32,389 bases of DNA from Ophiothrix spiculata (GCA_000969725.1 JXSR01S019115.1), one strand, 5' to 3'; positions 1 to 11,268 are shown, counted from the stretch's first letter. Program-made: numbers and translations. Notes: a model not told the origin generated them from the sequence alone.

Positions 1-350
1 TACAATTCGAGTACACCAATTTGTACTCGAATTGTACTTAAATTGCACTCAATTTTGTGTTCCAAATTTGCACCTCAGGAATGTGTACTAGAATTGTACT
101 CGATTTTTTCCAGGGTTGTTTCATGCGAATTATAACTATTATTATAATCATGCGAATGAAGTTTGTATCATATGTTTGGTTACTAGTATGCGAATGTAGT
201 ATGCAAGCATGAGAATGTAGTTGGTACACGAAGTCTGCCCTTTTGACTTTTATTAGTAGCCAATTCTTTTGCACAGAATGAGCTAAATGAAGTAGCTTGA
301 AGTCAGATATCATGTTTAGCTGAAGTGACTCGCGAAAAGACAAGAAAGAT
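1..350. repeat. AT-rich repeat-like leader with GTAC-core inverted repeats
   Basis: Variants of GTACTCGAATTGTAC occur several times in the first 110 bases in both orientations, for example at positions 1-16, 26-38 and 87-103. They look like the edge of a mobile element that continues outside the window. No coding potential is seen here. Confidence 0.35.
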
Positions 351-467
351 AATTAGATATCAGCCAAATTCTGGCTAGTTGCATATGCCATACCACAACA
401 AATATGATATCCTCCATTCCCTTAAAGGGGCAATTCATGATCCACTTTTCACCCTCAAGGTCACCTC

Positions 468-759
468 CAGGCCCGTAGCAAGAATTTTGCAGAGGGGGTG
501 CGGATTTTCAAAAAGTGGACCTTTTGGAGGAAACATTTTCGTTTTGGTCGACCCAAACTAATTTTAGAGGTTTTGAAAAATAACAAGCAAAAAAAAAGTA
601 TTTTGTGTAGTATTTTATTAAGAAACGACCTACATTTACATGTTTTGGTGCTTTAGTTGTTCTTTTGGTGGACATTTAGGGACATTTTTGTGGACCTTTT
701 TTTGTACATTGTCAAATTTGGGGGTGGGGGGGGTGTGCGACGCCCTGGCTACGGGCTTG
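468..759. mobile_element. Non-autonomous hAT-type element (292 bp) with 8-bp target duplication
   Basis: The left end reads CAGGCCCGTAGC and the right end is GCTACGGGCTTG, a terminal inverted repeat with one mismatch. The element is flanked by a perfect 8-bp direct repeat GTCACCTC at 460-467 and 760-767. A CAG start plus an 8-bp duplication is the hAT superfamily signature. No transposase is encoded, so it depends on a helper elsewhere. A G-rich run sits near the right end (718-733). It lies 318 bp past the NXPE stop codon. Confidence 0.8.
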
Positions 760-1077
760 GTCACCTCTATCAAAACTGAGTATTTTAGCTTATAAGAATC
801 GTCAACTGGTATATGTTACGATCCCCAAACCATTCTTTCATACGTGCTTGCATTTTTGAGAAAAGTGAGAAAATGTGTAATTTTCTAATCATTGTTGGGG
901 CCCCGAGAGTAATTACAACACAGTAGCCTATGAGGATTCTCAAAATGCAGAAAAGCTTGCAACTTTGAAACGAATGGTCAGAATCAAGTGAAATTTTCAG
1001 TGTATGATGTACTCTTCTTCTTATTTAGCTAGAAAACAGGCGAGGTTTTTGTCACATCAAAATCATGAATTGCACCT

Positions 1078-1886
1078 TTAACTCCAATTGTAGCACGCAT
1101 ATGATAGAAACATATCCACTTCTTGCCTGATGATAGCTACAGGCTTATAAGTAGTTATTTGACTGTCATAACTAAGGTACATATCCCAAACATCCATATA
1201 CCACGCGCCGGTATCAGCAAACGTAGCTCGCAACACTTCCCCCCATTCGAAAGAAGTATAGTTGCTTGCATAAATCCTCTCTTCCAAAGTCTTTGCCTGA
1301 CGTGCATGCGGCCCTATAACGAGCACTGGAGTTTTAGGGCATTTATGTAAGTATTTTTTAACTGCTTGCTTAATGAGAGTCATCTTTTCCTCGTAGCTTT
1401 CACGAGACCATTGAAGGAAATGCGCCCACGGACTAATTGCAATAATGTCACTGTCACAGTTTTGTTTGAGTCGGTCTTCTAAAATCTGCACAGTGTGGGA
1501 AACATCAAAAAATGATTGTGATATTTTTGTCTCGATATACGGATGGGACAGAAAGTTCAAAGTGAAATTGAAAGCAGGAAAGTAACGGTGCAATTTGAAA
1601 GATTTGTCAAATGTTCTTATCGGTTGTCCTTTTAATATTTTTGTTAAGTACACCGCCCAATGGTGCAAAGTTTGGTCACCACTTAAAAAAAGCTCGCGAT
1701 TGCGCAAACACGTGCTAATTGTATCGGGATTACGCCAGTGGGTGTAGTGACATATCAAAGATGTCCAGTTGCCGTTGGACCAAAATCCATCCGATAATCG
1801 GGGCTCAAATGTCTTTATTCTGCCCGGCTTACAGAGAGGACGTGAAGACACTATTCTTGATGTGATCTTAACTGAATCACTGTTTC
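1078..1886 (-). CDS. NXPE gene, terminal exon 4 (SGNH/PC-esterase-like domain)
   Basis: The acceptor is a long pyrimidine tract ending TTTTTTTCAG, and the stop is TAA at 1078-1080. It encodes residues 388-655. Landmarks are CKPGRIKTFEPRLSDGFW near the start, LFLSGDQTLHHW at 452-463 and VWDMYLSYDSQITTYKP at 619-635, ending in DMFLSYACYNWS. In the family the first motif carries GDST and the last carries D..HP. Here the Ser and the His are both absent, while the structural Gly, Asp and Trp residues remain. Confidence 0.85.
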
Positions 1887-4800
1887 CTGAAAAAAAGAAA
1901 AAGGAATTAAGTTATTGAGGCTTATTATATAAGTAGTAGTCACATCCCAAAGTTGGTATGAAACATTACGACCGCATCCGTGAACGACAACATTTACGAT
2001 GCATCGTAGCTACGAAGGGTTTAGCTTGCAACTACAATTAGATATCACAAAGACAAGAAAACCCTTCATAAGTGTTTACCGCATCGTAAAGTATATAAAT
2101 AACATGAATACTGCATTAGAAAAATCTAACCCTTTGTTAACGATGCGTGGGATCAAGAGGTGGTCGTAGCTAACGATGGGTTTTGGTCTTACGATGGGTT
2201 AACGATGCATTTTAACAAATTTAAAGTCATACGTGAAAACCACTAAAAATGTTCCCTGAGAATCACGTGATAAAAACTATGCTATCCCATCCCTTGTTGA
2301 CAGAATAAAGGTTAAACATGGAAGTGGTTAAATTAATATGAAAACTGATCTACGTGAATATGGATTCAGAAATTAGACTATATAATTCATAGCATGTAAT
2401 CACGTGTGAAACAAAGAAACTAATATGATTCTGTCGCCTGCACCTACCTTGTAGAACTTCAATGGTTCGATTTCCTTTTTTAAGACGCGTTGCAAATCTG
2501 GATCTGGAAAGAATGGGATGAGAAAAAAGTTATATGGTTAAACCAAACGACACCATAATGTTCAGTGACTAATTGAAGTCAGCAGTACATTCTTATAATT
2601 TACTTTCAAGATAATGAACAATGTCACTTGCTCTCATTCGTCGGAAGGAAAATAAAAGTAGAACGGTTCCTGGTAAAAGTGGTAGGGCCTTATCAAAAAA
2701 AGAAGAAAAAAGGAACAAACTAAGCCAAAAAAAAAAGAAAAGAAACAAAGAAACGAACTAAGCCCAAGAAGACAGCAGTTACTACAGTTAAGAGAACTAC
2801 AATCAGGTAGCATTCGTGTGGAACATGAAAGACTTTAACTACGCTCAATCGATCGCTTTTGTCGAAAATAAGAAAAGAAAACCATTCACGCTTCAATCGG
2901 TCTTGTTCGTATGAAACAAGAAAAGAGAACTAAGCTCAACTTGAATGATCACATTTGGAAAACAAAAAGCATGAGAAAGGCAACGAGTGACTACGCTCAT
3001 GGCATGAAACGAGAAAACTAAGAAAAGAGGACTTCGAACTCATTCGTAGGAAGCAAGAAAGGAGGATTTCGCTTCAATAAACGATGGGAGATTGTTTTTC
3101 CATCGATTCGAATTTTCAGATGCAACAACAATATTTGTCCACCAGCATATGACCAGGGAGGGTAAAGCCACTGTCAATATTATAAGGGAAACAAGAAACA
3201 TGAGAAGAAGGAAAGCGCTTCAATCGACCTCATTCGTATGAAACGAGAAAATAAGAAAGGAGAACTACACTCAGGCGATATCATTGTGGGAAACAAGGAG
3301 GGAGGGATTCGCTTCAACATGTTCAATAAAAAGATAGAAAAGTTAGACGTCGTAGGAGAATAACGATCTCATTCGTTGGAAATAAGAGAAGAGAACTATA
3401 CGTTCAGGTCGCATTCGTGAGGGAACAGGAAAGGACTAACTATACGCTAAATCGATCTCTTTTGTCGAAAATAAGAAAAGATAACTACACTTCAATAGCT
3501 CTTGTTCGTATGAAACAAAAGAGGAGAACTAAATCATAATCGATCCCATTTTTGGAAACAAGAAACATGCGAGGAATTTGTAGGGAAAAGGCGACTACAC
3601 TTCAACCTCATTTGCATGAAACGAGAAAACTAAGAAAGGAGAACTACGCTCAGTTTGTGGGAAACAAGAAAGGAGGACGTCGCTACAGTAAAAAAAAAAT
3701 AGGAGACTTATATTCGATTGATTTCAAAGGAGAACTATACGCTCAAAAAAGTAAAAAAAAGACTCAAAAAAGTAAAAAAAGACTTTGTTCTCATCCACGT
3801 TAAGCAACAATCGACCTCATTCGTGGGAAACAAAAAAGGATTGTACTTTTTAATAGATCTCATTCAACATGTTCAAAACCAAACAACAAACATACATACA
3901 TAGATGTACAATTGTACATACCCATCAAACAATTTCAAATCCTGGCCTGCTATTTGTCGTGTTACTCTCGTCGAAGCATCACGATTATGTGTAATCCTTG
4001 GTAATGAAGTGCATTTGAACTGGGAATTCGGTTTTCGGCATACAAACACGGTTTGTCCCATCGCTTGTGGAAACCAATATTCGCATGCGTCCTCGCGATG
4101 GTCATTTCGACGAATGGTACATTCCGAAATTTTAGTTTGCTTCAAGTGATATGGCTCATTTGCACTATTCAAGTCATCAGTGAAGTATCCATTCCATATT
4201 GTCTTGCCGTCTCTTTGCCAATAAACATTTCTCAGAAACTTTATTGCATCTTTAGAATGAACCAATGTTATATTAATTTCGGCGGGACCTATCCAGCCCA
4301 AATAAAAATAAATGCTATACGTTCCATTATTATGGTCAATTACTTTCCCCGATGTGCTTGCTTTTGGGCGCGGGGGATTCAAACTTCCATGTGATGACAG
4401 TGTGGCAAACCAAAAATCGCCTCCTGTGCTACGGGGGTGACCTTCTTTATCCCTCGCTTGGACTTGAACATGGAGAAATCCACCGTGAATTGGTTCATTT
4501 ATAAGTTGATACGTAGAAGCTTTCCCGCAAGTGTCACGTTTGTCATCATCAGTTTCACTCCGCTGTTTCGCGCCCATATGTGTAGTACCGGTGTCTTGAA
4601 AGCGCTCTTTATGTGAACGCGAATTTTCTTCACTGCGCGAGGTACCAGTAAGTTTTGTTATAAACGAATTGTATTCTGGATTACGTGTTGTTGTTTGAAC
4701 ATCGCTGATTGGTTGAACGATAGAGTATTGGCGCCATGTTGTATTTATCTGCAAAACGTTGAGCATATCAATGAAATGTGTTACTTTCAGGAAGCAAATT

Positions 4801-5907
4801 ATTATGTTTAGCCTTACTAAAGATTAAAAAGTAACAGTCAAGCTTAGCGCCACTCAATGAAGATAAGGAAAAGGAGATGGCCAAGGGTCCCGATTCCCAA
4901 AATACAAATGATATCATCTCCCGGGGTATCATCTTATCATGACCTATAAGCAAAATTTAAAACTTTACTGTTAAGTTAATCCTCAATTCATGTTTTTATT
5001 CTTATTTTTTTTTTTTTTGTGATTTATAAAAATAGAAAATTAATGTACCAAGGTACCCATGTGTGGTCTTTGGTACAAAAGATAAAAAATAACATTTCAA
5101 GTTCACGAAACGAAGAACAAACAGCCAACAATAGATCAGCCAGTGGCGTACCTGCCTTCTTCGGTCAGCGGAAATGGAAAATAGGAAAAAGGCTCCGGAA
5201 TATTGATGATTTTTTTTTTACGATGCGCACGTAGTGCGCGAAACAAATTTCGGCTAATTCAGTTAAAAACAGCAGGGTACCGGTAGCATCTATGGTTAAG
5301 GTGCATGGGGTCATGGGTAGTGACGTGGTTTAAATCAAAATGGTGTGATGTTTTTTGTAATGCGCGCCCAGCGCGCGAAAAAAATTAGGCAAATTCAGCT
5401 AATTTCAAAATCTTTAATTCTCGCAATACTTTTATATTGTCATGTTATGTTAAGGCCTATACTATATAACAAAATATTTTGGAATTTTGGAATGAAATTT
5501 CCGTAAGTGAAAGTTAGAGCAAGGGATCAGCTCAGTATTGAAAATGCGGAAAGAACATGTATCATTATAACATTTTTTTTTCTTTTCTTCTTTCATAGAT
5601 GATAGTACCATATTGCAAAATTCATACTCACCATAAAATAAATCGCACCTAAAATTGTAGTAACCAAAAATACAAATGCTATCCTTTCTACGTAGAATCG
5701 TATCATAGTCAATGAAGGACTTCTCGGACTCTCGCGGCTGTTGTTTCGCCTAAATGTTCGCTTACCGCTATTGCTACCAGTGTGGGTCTCACTTTCTGTC
5801 TTATTTTCCACGTTCTTGGACCGCGAGGTCCGTCTTCTTGTTTCTTCCATCGCAAACCACTCAGCAAAATCTAAGAAAGTTATGTTGTTTACCAAATCAC
5901 CTTGCAT
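1078..5907 (-). CDS. NXPE family protein (neurexophilin/PC-esterase-like), four coding exons
   Basis: The exons are 5907-5632, 4748-3922, 2503-2448 and 1886-1078, all with GT-AG introns. Phases join cleanly to 655 residues plus TAA. Residues 1-70 are basic and cytosolic-like, and 73-92 form one hydrophobic membrane anchor (AFVFLVTTILGAIYF), predicting a type II secretory-pathway protein. Residues about 165-290 form the NXPE N-terminal Ig-like domain, with GGDFWFATL and VIDHNNGTYSIYF. Residues about 400-655 form the C-terminal SGNH/PC-esterase-like domain, with SDGFWSNGNWTSL and LFLSGDQTLHHW. The family block normally reads GDST, so the nucleophile Ser is Gln here. The usual C-terminal D..HP segment reads ITTYKP. 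Family knowledge: vertebrate NXPE proteins are Golgi-type, and at least one has been linked to sialic-acid O-acetylation. Inference: this copy is probably not catalytic. Met68 or Met20 are alternative starts that keep the anchor. Confidence 0.85.
1964..2216. repeat. Degenerate ACGATG-rich repeat in NXPE intron 3
   Basis: ACGATGCATCGTA, TTAACGATGCGT, CTAACGATGGGTT and TTACGATGGGTTAACGATG recur over about 250 bases in both orientations. It could be a decayed foldback element. No clean ends or target duplication were found, and no exon is seen here. Confidence 0.35.
2448..2503 (-). CDS. NXPE gene, 56-bp coding exon 3
   Basis: A CTTTCCAG acceptor and an AAG|GTAGGT donor bound 56 bp. Reading it with two carried-in bases (GG) and one carried-out base (G) gives SRFATRLKKGNRTIEVLQ, with no stop, and joins exon 2 to exon 4 in frame. 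It is too short to be found by open-frame length, so the call rests on the two splice sites and phase closure. Confidence 0.75.
2700..3870. repeat. Purine-rich degenerate tandem array in NXPE intron 2
   Basis: The + strand is dominated by A and G, with recurring blocks such as ATTCGTATGAAACAAGAAA, GGAGAACTACGCTCA and CAATCGATCTC every 60-75 bases. A larger period of about 600 bp is also visible: the block GTCGAAAATAAGAAAAG lies at 2861 and again at about 3464, with the same neighbours around both. In the pre-mRNA (minus strand) it is a pyrimidine-rich tract over 1 kb long between exons 2 and 3. Small open frames inside it (3552-3803, 3718-3903) are byproducts of low stop density. Confidence 0.7.
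3922..4748 (-). CDS. NXPE gene, coding exon 2 (NXPE N-terminal Ig-like domain)
   Basis: The acceptor is a TTTTGCAG tract and the donor is GG|GTATGT (phase 2). It encodes residues 93-367. A low-complexity stalk (about 93-160) is followed by the conserved family core: HVQVQARDKEGHPRSTGGDF, then the DHNNGTY loop, then the GPAEINITLVH strand. Potential N-glycosylation sites are seen at NTT, NGT and NIT. The exon matches NXPE proteins strongly enough by itself to name the family. Confidence 0.88.
4749..5631. repeat. NXPE intron 1 with two GC-hairpin repeat units
   Basis: This is an 883-bp intron without an exon. Two degenerate direct repeats, each built on a GCGC palindrome followed by an AATT-rich segment, lie at about 5222-5270 (TGCGCACGTAGTGCGCGA) and 5358-5403 (TGCGCGCCCAGCGCGCGA). 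GTGGCGTACC at about 5143 resembles a common start of small DNA transposons. No target duplication was identified. Confidence 0.4.
5632..5907 (-). CDS. NXPE gene, coding exon 1 (signal anchor)
   Basis: This exon encodes residues 1-92. It ends TTTATG at a GTGAGT donor (phase 0). Residues 20-66 are Arg/Ser/Thr/Asn-rich with no fold apparent, followed by the single transmembrane segment. The frame stays open for some distance upstream of Met1 without another Met, so a noncoding or upstream exon cannot be excluded. Met68, just before the anchor, would give a more typical NXPE length. Confidence 0.7.
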
Positions 5908-7350
5908 TTCAGTGCGAAAATAATAATAGTGTTTAATGTATGTATAACATTACAATAACTGAAAGGGAGTGGATTTCATCTAATTAATTAATCAATTGAT
6001 TGAACCATTGTTTTAACGCGATTCAAGGTCATGATTACATATATACAGTTTCCAGTTAACACTCCGCACCTGGTGTGTTCAAAGTGGATGGCGTGGTTAG
6101 TTACACCCATTTATTAGGATAGCATATTGATTGATAACATCATATCACAAGAACAATGTTTCCCAGAAAATGTATAAGAATATGAATTGGTGGTTAAAAA
6201 ACGACTTGGATAAATCTTAAAGATAAAAGATATAGGGCCTACTGTGCCTACCTCAAATATCTACTATCCATATACCTTAATATTTCACTTTCAGCATATA
6301 CATTCTCAAAGTATCAGTGGAGCATGAAAAAAGAAGATAAGACTTTTTCCATGATTGAGCTACGTTTGCCCTATATACTTTGTTTTAAATTGTCGGAAAT
6401 ATTCACGTTTTAGATGACTTACACGAAATGCGCTATATCCCAAATTTTAACTAAATGCTGTTCAGGAATCCAGAAGAAATACCATTGGCATCTGGATAGT
6501 AAAGAAGATATTTTAGAAAAGAAATACTCTCCTTTAAGCTTTATGCCAGACACAGACTCAAAATTGCCCAGAATGAAAATGTCTCAATAAATTAAGGTAA
6601 TTCTTTGTGAACACCTTTTTGGGTAACACTATTTCTATCTATACTCTTAAATTGGAGATCATAAGGTGGACTCCTATTAAACTTGGTGACGGTATGTACG
6701 TTCTGTAAATCTGGGAAAATCTGCCAATCAAGTACCCAAATCTGAACCTTCAAAATGTAGGTTATTTTTATTAACAGGTTTCAACAAAGTCTATATTGAC
6801 CGTGTATCATACATGTTAAAAGGACAGCGAGTCTTTTAAAAATGTCTTGCATGTTAAAAAAAATGCAAACCTGAACATTTTAAATGCCTAACACCATTTT
6901 GAAAATCTCTGAAAACAGGCTGAAGTTAATATATCTAACATTCTTTTCTCTTTTGAATTTTATTCTTTTCTTCCAAGAGAAAAACAATTTATATCTAACA
7001 TTTTACCATAAACCTTAAGTGCAAGGGTTTAACACTTTATTTTGATCACTAGACTCAACTCATTTTTCTTTTGAAAAAATACAAAATAAAGATATGATCT
7101 CTTTTTCATAAAGAATTTAATGAACTTAATTGAAAAGATATACAATATATTTCAAAATAAAAGGATTTGTATCAATATCAGTATTATACGATAAGATGTA
7201 ATTAACAAAATGAACCATGATTTTCTTAGAAATTAAACAAAATCCACCATGATTAACAGCATAATTTGCAAACAAAATAGCGCCTTTCAAAATGAGGTAT
7301 CTGCTCATGATAGCGTGGAAAAGATTTAACACAAAGAAGATATCAGATGC
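5908..7350. other. Intergenic, no gene seen
   Basis: AT-rich sequence upstream of the NXPE start. I see no exon with family resemblance and no obvious TATA or initiator close to 5907. The NXPE promoter or a 5' noncoding exon may lie here but cannot be placed. Confidence 0.5.
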
Positions 7351-7600
7351 TTCCCATCATGCATTTCGTCCTATGGGATATTTCCCATCATGCATTTCTT
7401 CCTATGGGATATTTCCCATCATGCATTTCTTCCTATGGGATTGTTTGAACAGAAGTTGCATCTAGCTTTGATGAGTTTTACCTGAAATCCAAGATTACAA
7501 CAATATTGATATTAATATAGGGCAACTATATTTCTAAAGGTCAAAGGTTAACACAACCTCCCATTAGAAATAACCCATAGGAAGCAATGTATGATGAGAA
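7351..7600. mobile_element. Foldback element with a triplicated terminal repeat
   Basis: A 31-bp unit, TTCCCATCATGCATTTCKTC plus CTATGGGATAT, is repeated three times in tandem at 7351-7442. Its reverse complement occurs once at 7574-7600 (CCCATAGGAAGCAATGTATG). The same terminal sequence appears again at about 10618-10635 (forward) and 11784-11813 (reverse), so it is a dispersed family. Coding potential is absent. Confidence 0.6.
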
Positions 7601-8619
7601 GCGCTTGATATGTTCGATATTGGTTCTAACCTAAACTTCTTACACAAATAGAGTGGCAATGGAAGAAATAAGATTCGTTGTACTGGTATCTCGCACAAGT
7701 TTGCTCAATGTGACTGACCATCAAGCACATGAGACGAATTTACAGTTCTTAGATATAAAAGATTCTTTTTAATATTTCCATTGTCAAATCTGAAATAATA
7801 TAGTTTAAAACGCAATTTCTTGTTCTAACAACAGAATTTAGTTTGTAAATGAAAATTTGTTGCTTTGCTTAAACAATTTTATATCTTTAAATGGAAGATC
7901 TCTATCACAAATATCTAAATAAGAAATTTTTCAGTGTCATTAACACTTGCAAGAAAAATATTAAATAAAGAAAGAAAAGAGTTCTTCAGATCTGTAATAA
8001 ATTAGTCACTTTAGCTGATACCAGTACTCAATGATCGGTCACAAATATCTATAATACTGGACATGGCTTAACAAACTGTCACATATTTTAGAATCTTTAA
8101 ATGTAGCAAATAAACAGGTGAGGTGCATGATTTGTTTATCTTTTTGTCATTTGTTTTTATACAAAAATAATAACCGGTATAGTATTGAAAGGAATATTTG
8201 TTTAACCGGGATATACATGATTTGTTTACACAGCATTATCAACAAAATATTGCAACCTGCAATTGACTTAGAATTATATACATGTTTCAGTTATTATAAG
8301 GGTTCAGTTAACGTTGCACCGGATAGAGGAAAATGCATTGTTTGTCTACAAAATTTATACAAGGTGGAAGCTGAAAGCTAGATTTGAACAAAAACTGCAC
8401 TGAGCTCTAAAACAGAAGATCAAAAGATGCCCACCACAACCAAAAGATCTTCTTTGGAAAAGACATTTATCTTAAATTGCTCAAATAAACACTGGTGAGC
8501 TGCTATGGGAAACATTGCAATTATCTGAGCTTGAAAGATCTATAGAACCATCTAGAACTTCAAATCAGTAAGATCAAACCAAGCTAGTCAACAGGTTCTT
8601 GAGCATGACAACCCAATTA
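7601..8619. other. Intergenic, no gene seen
   Basis: AT-rich. An 87-codon open frame at 8118-8381 on the plus strand has no recognisable domain and no splice or codon support, so I do not call it. Confidence 0.45.
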
Positions 8620-9121
8620 ATATCAGTTTGGCGGAACTCGCAATTCACATACGTATCCAAATTTGGATACCCACGTACATTTCGTATCCAAATTGTGATA
8701 CCCGTATCAGAATAAGGATATGGAGGGGTATCCGAATTCTAATACGCCTGTCGTGGCGCAGGAAACAAAGCAATAGCGCAAGCTGGCAAGTACATGTAGA
8801 ACATCTTTCTTGCATTTATGATAAATGTATCTGTGGAAATGTCATTTCCATCTGTGCAATTCCAGCAGGACAGCTTTGAAACATGTCCTGATTGCTCCTT
8901 AACACAGAAGGCAAAATAATTTGGCCAATACATTCTTAGAATTTAGATGACAAATGATGATAATGTTATTGACTTTTATACATACTGGTATGGTGCGCGG
9001 CAAAGCTGTAAATTCGTTTCAGCTGTACTTAATCCAAATTCGGATACGGGTATCAGAATTTTGATATGGAGTATCCAAATTCGGAAACGTATCCGAATTG
9101 TGAGTTCTGCCGAACTGATAT
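8620..9121. mobile_element. Foldback element (about 502 bp) with GTATCC-rich arms
   Basis: The left arm starts ATATCAGTTTGGCGGAACTC. The reverse complement of the right end reads ATATCAGTTCGGCAGAACTC. The arms continue with repeated GTATCCAAATT and its inverse GGATAC (at least ten copies in both orientations), so each arm can also fold on itself. The flanking ATAT may be a target duplication, but it is palindromic and therefore ambiguous. The centre has no transposase. Confidence 0.65.
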
Positions 9122-9231
9122 CGGGGAGTTATTACTTGACAGATTACAATGTATTTAGTACCAGCACAACATTTGCAATGGCCATATGACCATCTTAGTT
9201 CAAAACAAAATGACTGGAACTGTTTCTAAAT

Positions 9232-9671
9232 CAGTTCAGGAAAGGTCATAATTCCTTTACGGTTACAAAAGAATTACTATACCATAATACAGTAAATGGA
9301 TTCATATACTCTGAATTTTAAATCATTTTTAGAGCAATCTATGAAAACTAGAGAACATTTTAAAGCATTTCCTTGTTGAATGGGTACTATTCTACAAATT
9401 TAGCTATAAAATTTAGAACTTTTATCTGCCAAATATTTTTCAAAATTTTTCAAAAAAAAAAAAAAAAAAAAACCACAGAAAAATGTTGGCAGATAAAATT
9501 CAAAATTACATTACTAAATTTTTAGAATAGGTCCTACACAATATGAAAATGCTTTAAAATGTTCTCCGATTTTCATAGATTGCTCCAAAACTTGATTCAA
9601 AGTTAGAGTAAATTAATTCATTTAAGAATTCCTTATACATACGTAAATGAATTATGACCATCCCTGAACTG
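9232..9671. mobile_element. Long imperfect foldback element (440 bp)
   Basis: CAGTTCAGG at 9232 pairs with CCTGAACTG at 9663-9671. The two halves remain complementary almost to the centre, where a 20-base A run (about 9457-9476) lies. Conserved islands include TTTTAGAGCAATCTATGAAA against its inverse near 9570-9590. The flanks carry the same four bases AAAT (9228-9231 and 9672-9675), a candidate target duplication. It is non-coding. Confidence 0.7.
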
Positions 9672-9675
9672 AAAT

Positions 9676-11268
9676 GGCAGCATGGTCTTGATGTGAACTG
9701 ATAAATTCAGTTTTGAAGATCGTGTTATACTTTGTGTTTTCTCGATAATGAACACACCACATTCCCTCTTTCATCAAAGAACTGTCGCATTTCTATTTCC
9801 ATGTCCAAGCGAGCAGAAATATATATTTTGTAATTTTGTACAAAATTAATTGCAAATATATGTTTGAATACAACATTTGTTGTTCCAATAAATCAAGTAA
9901 ATCTCAAAATCAAAACATTAGGTTATTTTCTTACAAATTTAGTACAAAATTACTGTATCATTATATTGTACCACATACTTTGGTACTAATATTAATAATT
10001 AGTTAAATTTACATCTAGCTAATACATACAAGCCTAGCTACCTTATAGATAAGTCTGAAAAAAAAATCTAAATGAAATGATACTTTAAGTGGCAATAAAG
10101 GATTAAATGAATCTAATTGATGATGCCAGAAGAAAAATATTTTGTATATAGCTAAAAAAAGACAGAAGTCCTAATTTGATTGCAATCAATGTATACTATT
10201 GCTTATTACATATGAAGAATGCTATGTAACGAATACCTCTGGAAAATAGTGATATCACAATTTCACAGTAATCAACATTTAATACATGAATAACATTTTG
10301 TTTCAATTACTGCTATTTCTAGTATTTGGTAAGAATATTAAGGCAATGGGCGTACTACCCATCCATGCCAAAAGGTCGTAACTAACGAGACTAATTAAAT
10401 TTATAGGTTGATTTTATACGTTGGGAGCAACATGGGCCAAAACAAGGCATGTGCAGTGAAATTTCATGCGATCATTGCCCGAGACTCCTGGCTGTTATGC
10501 AAATTTATCAATTTAATTCATACATGATAAAAAGATCATGTTTGTACATATGTGAAGAAAAAAATAGCTCAAACCGACAAAACATTTTTTCAACCAAGAG
10601 AAGATATTATATTCTACCCATCATGCATTGCTTCAAGGATAGACTACTTTCAAGTTCACGCTAAAAAGTACCATAAACCTGGGCACTTCTTCGAGATCAA
10701 CCACATCACTACGGTGTGCACACATCATTTGCACACAATGTAGATATATGGTCGATTGCATAGAAATACCTAGACTAGCTGCAAGTCTTAGATCTGCAAA
10801 TTTCACTTATCCTGTCTCTTTCTTCGTATTGTCTGATGAGCTTTTTTTTCTAATAATTACTAGTAGCTGTTTTCAAAACAAACCCAAATAAACAAAAATC
10901 TACACGTCCAAAGCTTAATATTCTCAGCTTGTACATTAACTCTCAATAAACCATGCTATAAACATTATGCTGTTGCATTAGTCATTAAACCACATGAATG
11001 GTCATTCCCTAATTCTGACTGGCAAATCCCTAAGTCCAATTTCTAATTCCCTATTTTGAAGGGAAGGGAGAATCATGATATGAGACCACATCTGTGATTT
11101 GTGGTATAAATAGACCATGGAACTTAGTAAACCATTGATAAGATAAAGTAGGGGTAAAATATTAGTAGGCTTGTCTAGAGACTTGTGTTATAATATTCAA
11201 TAAGAATGAAAGAAATTGCCAAAATAGCCTTGAATCAAGGCTAAGAAATACCCGATTTAGATGCATTA
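9676..11268. other. Intergenic, no gene seen
   Basis: AT-rich. One copy of the CCCATCATGCATTGCTTC terminal motif is at about 10618. The short open frames (10449-10664, 10552-10743) overlap one another in different frames and show no family. Confidence 0.45.

Noticed and set aside
3552-3903. Lys-rich plus-strand frames as genes
   Set aside because: They fall in the purine-rich intronic array, where stops are rare by composition.
7351-7442. CRISPR-like direct repeats
   Set aside because: The 31-bp copies are contiguous with no spacers, and the genome is eukaryotic.
8118-8381. 87-codon plus-strand frame as a small gene
   Set aside because: No family resemblance, signal or splice context, and AT-rich composition like its surroundings.
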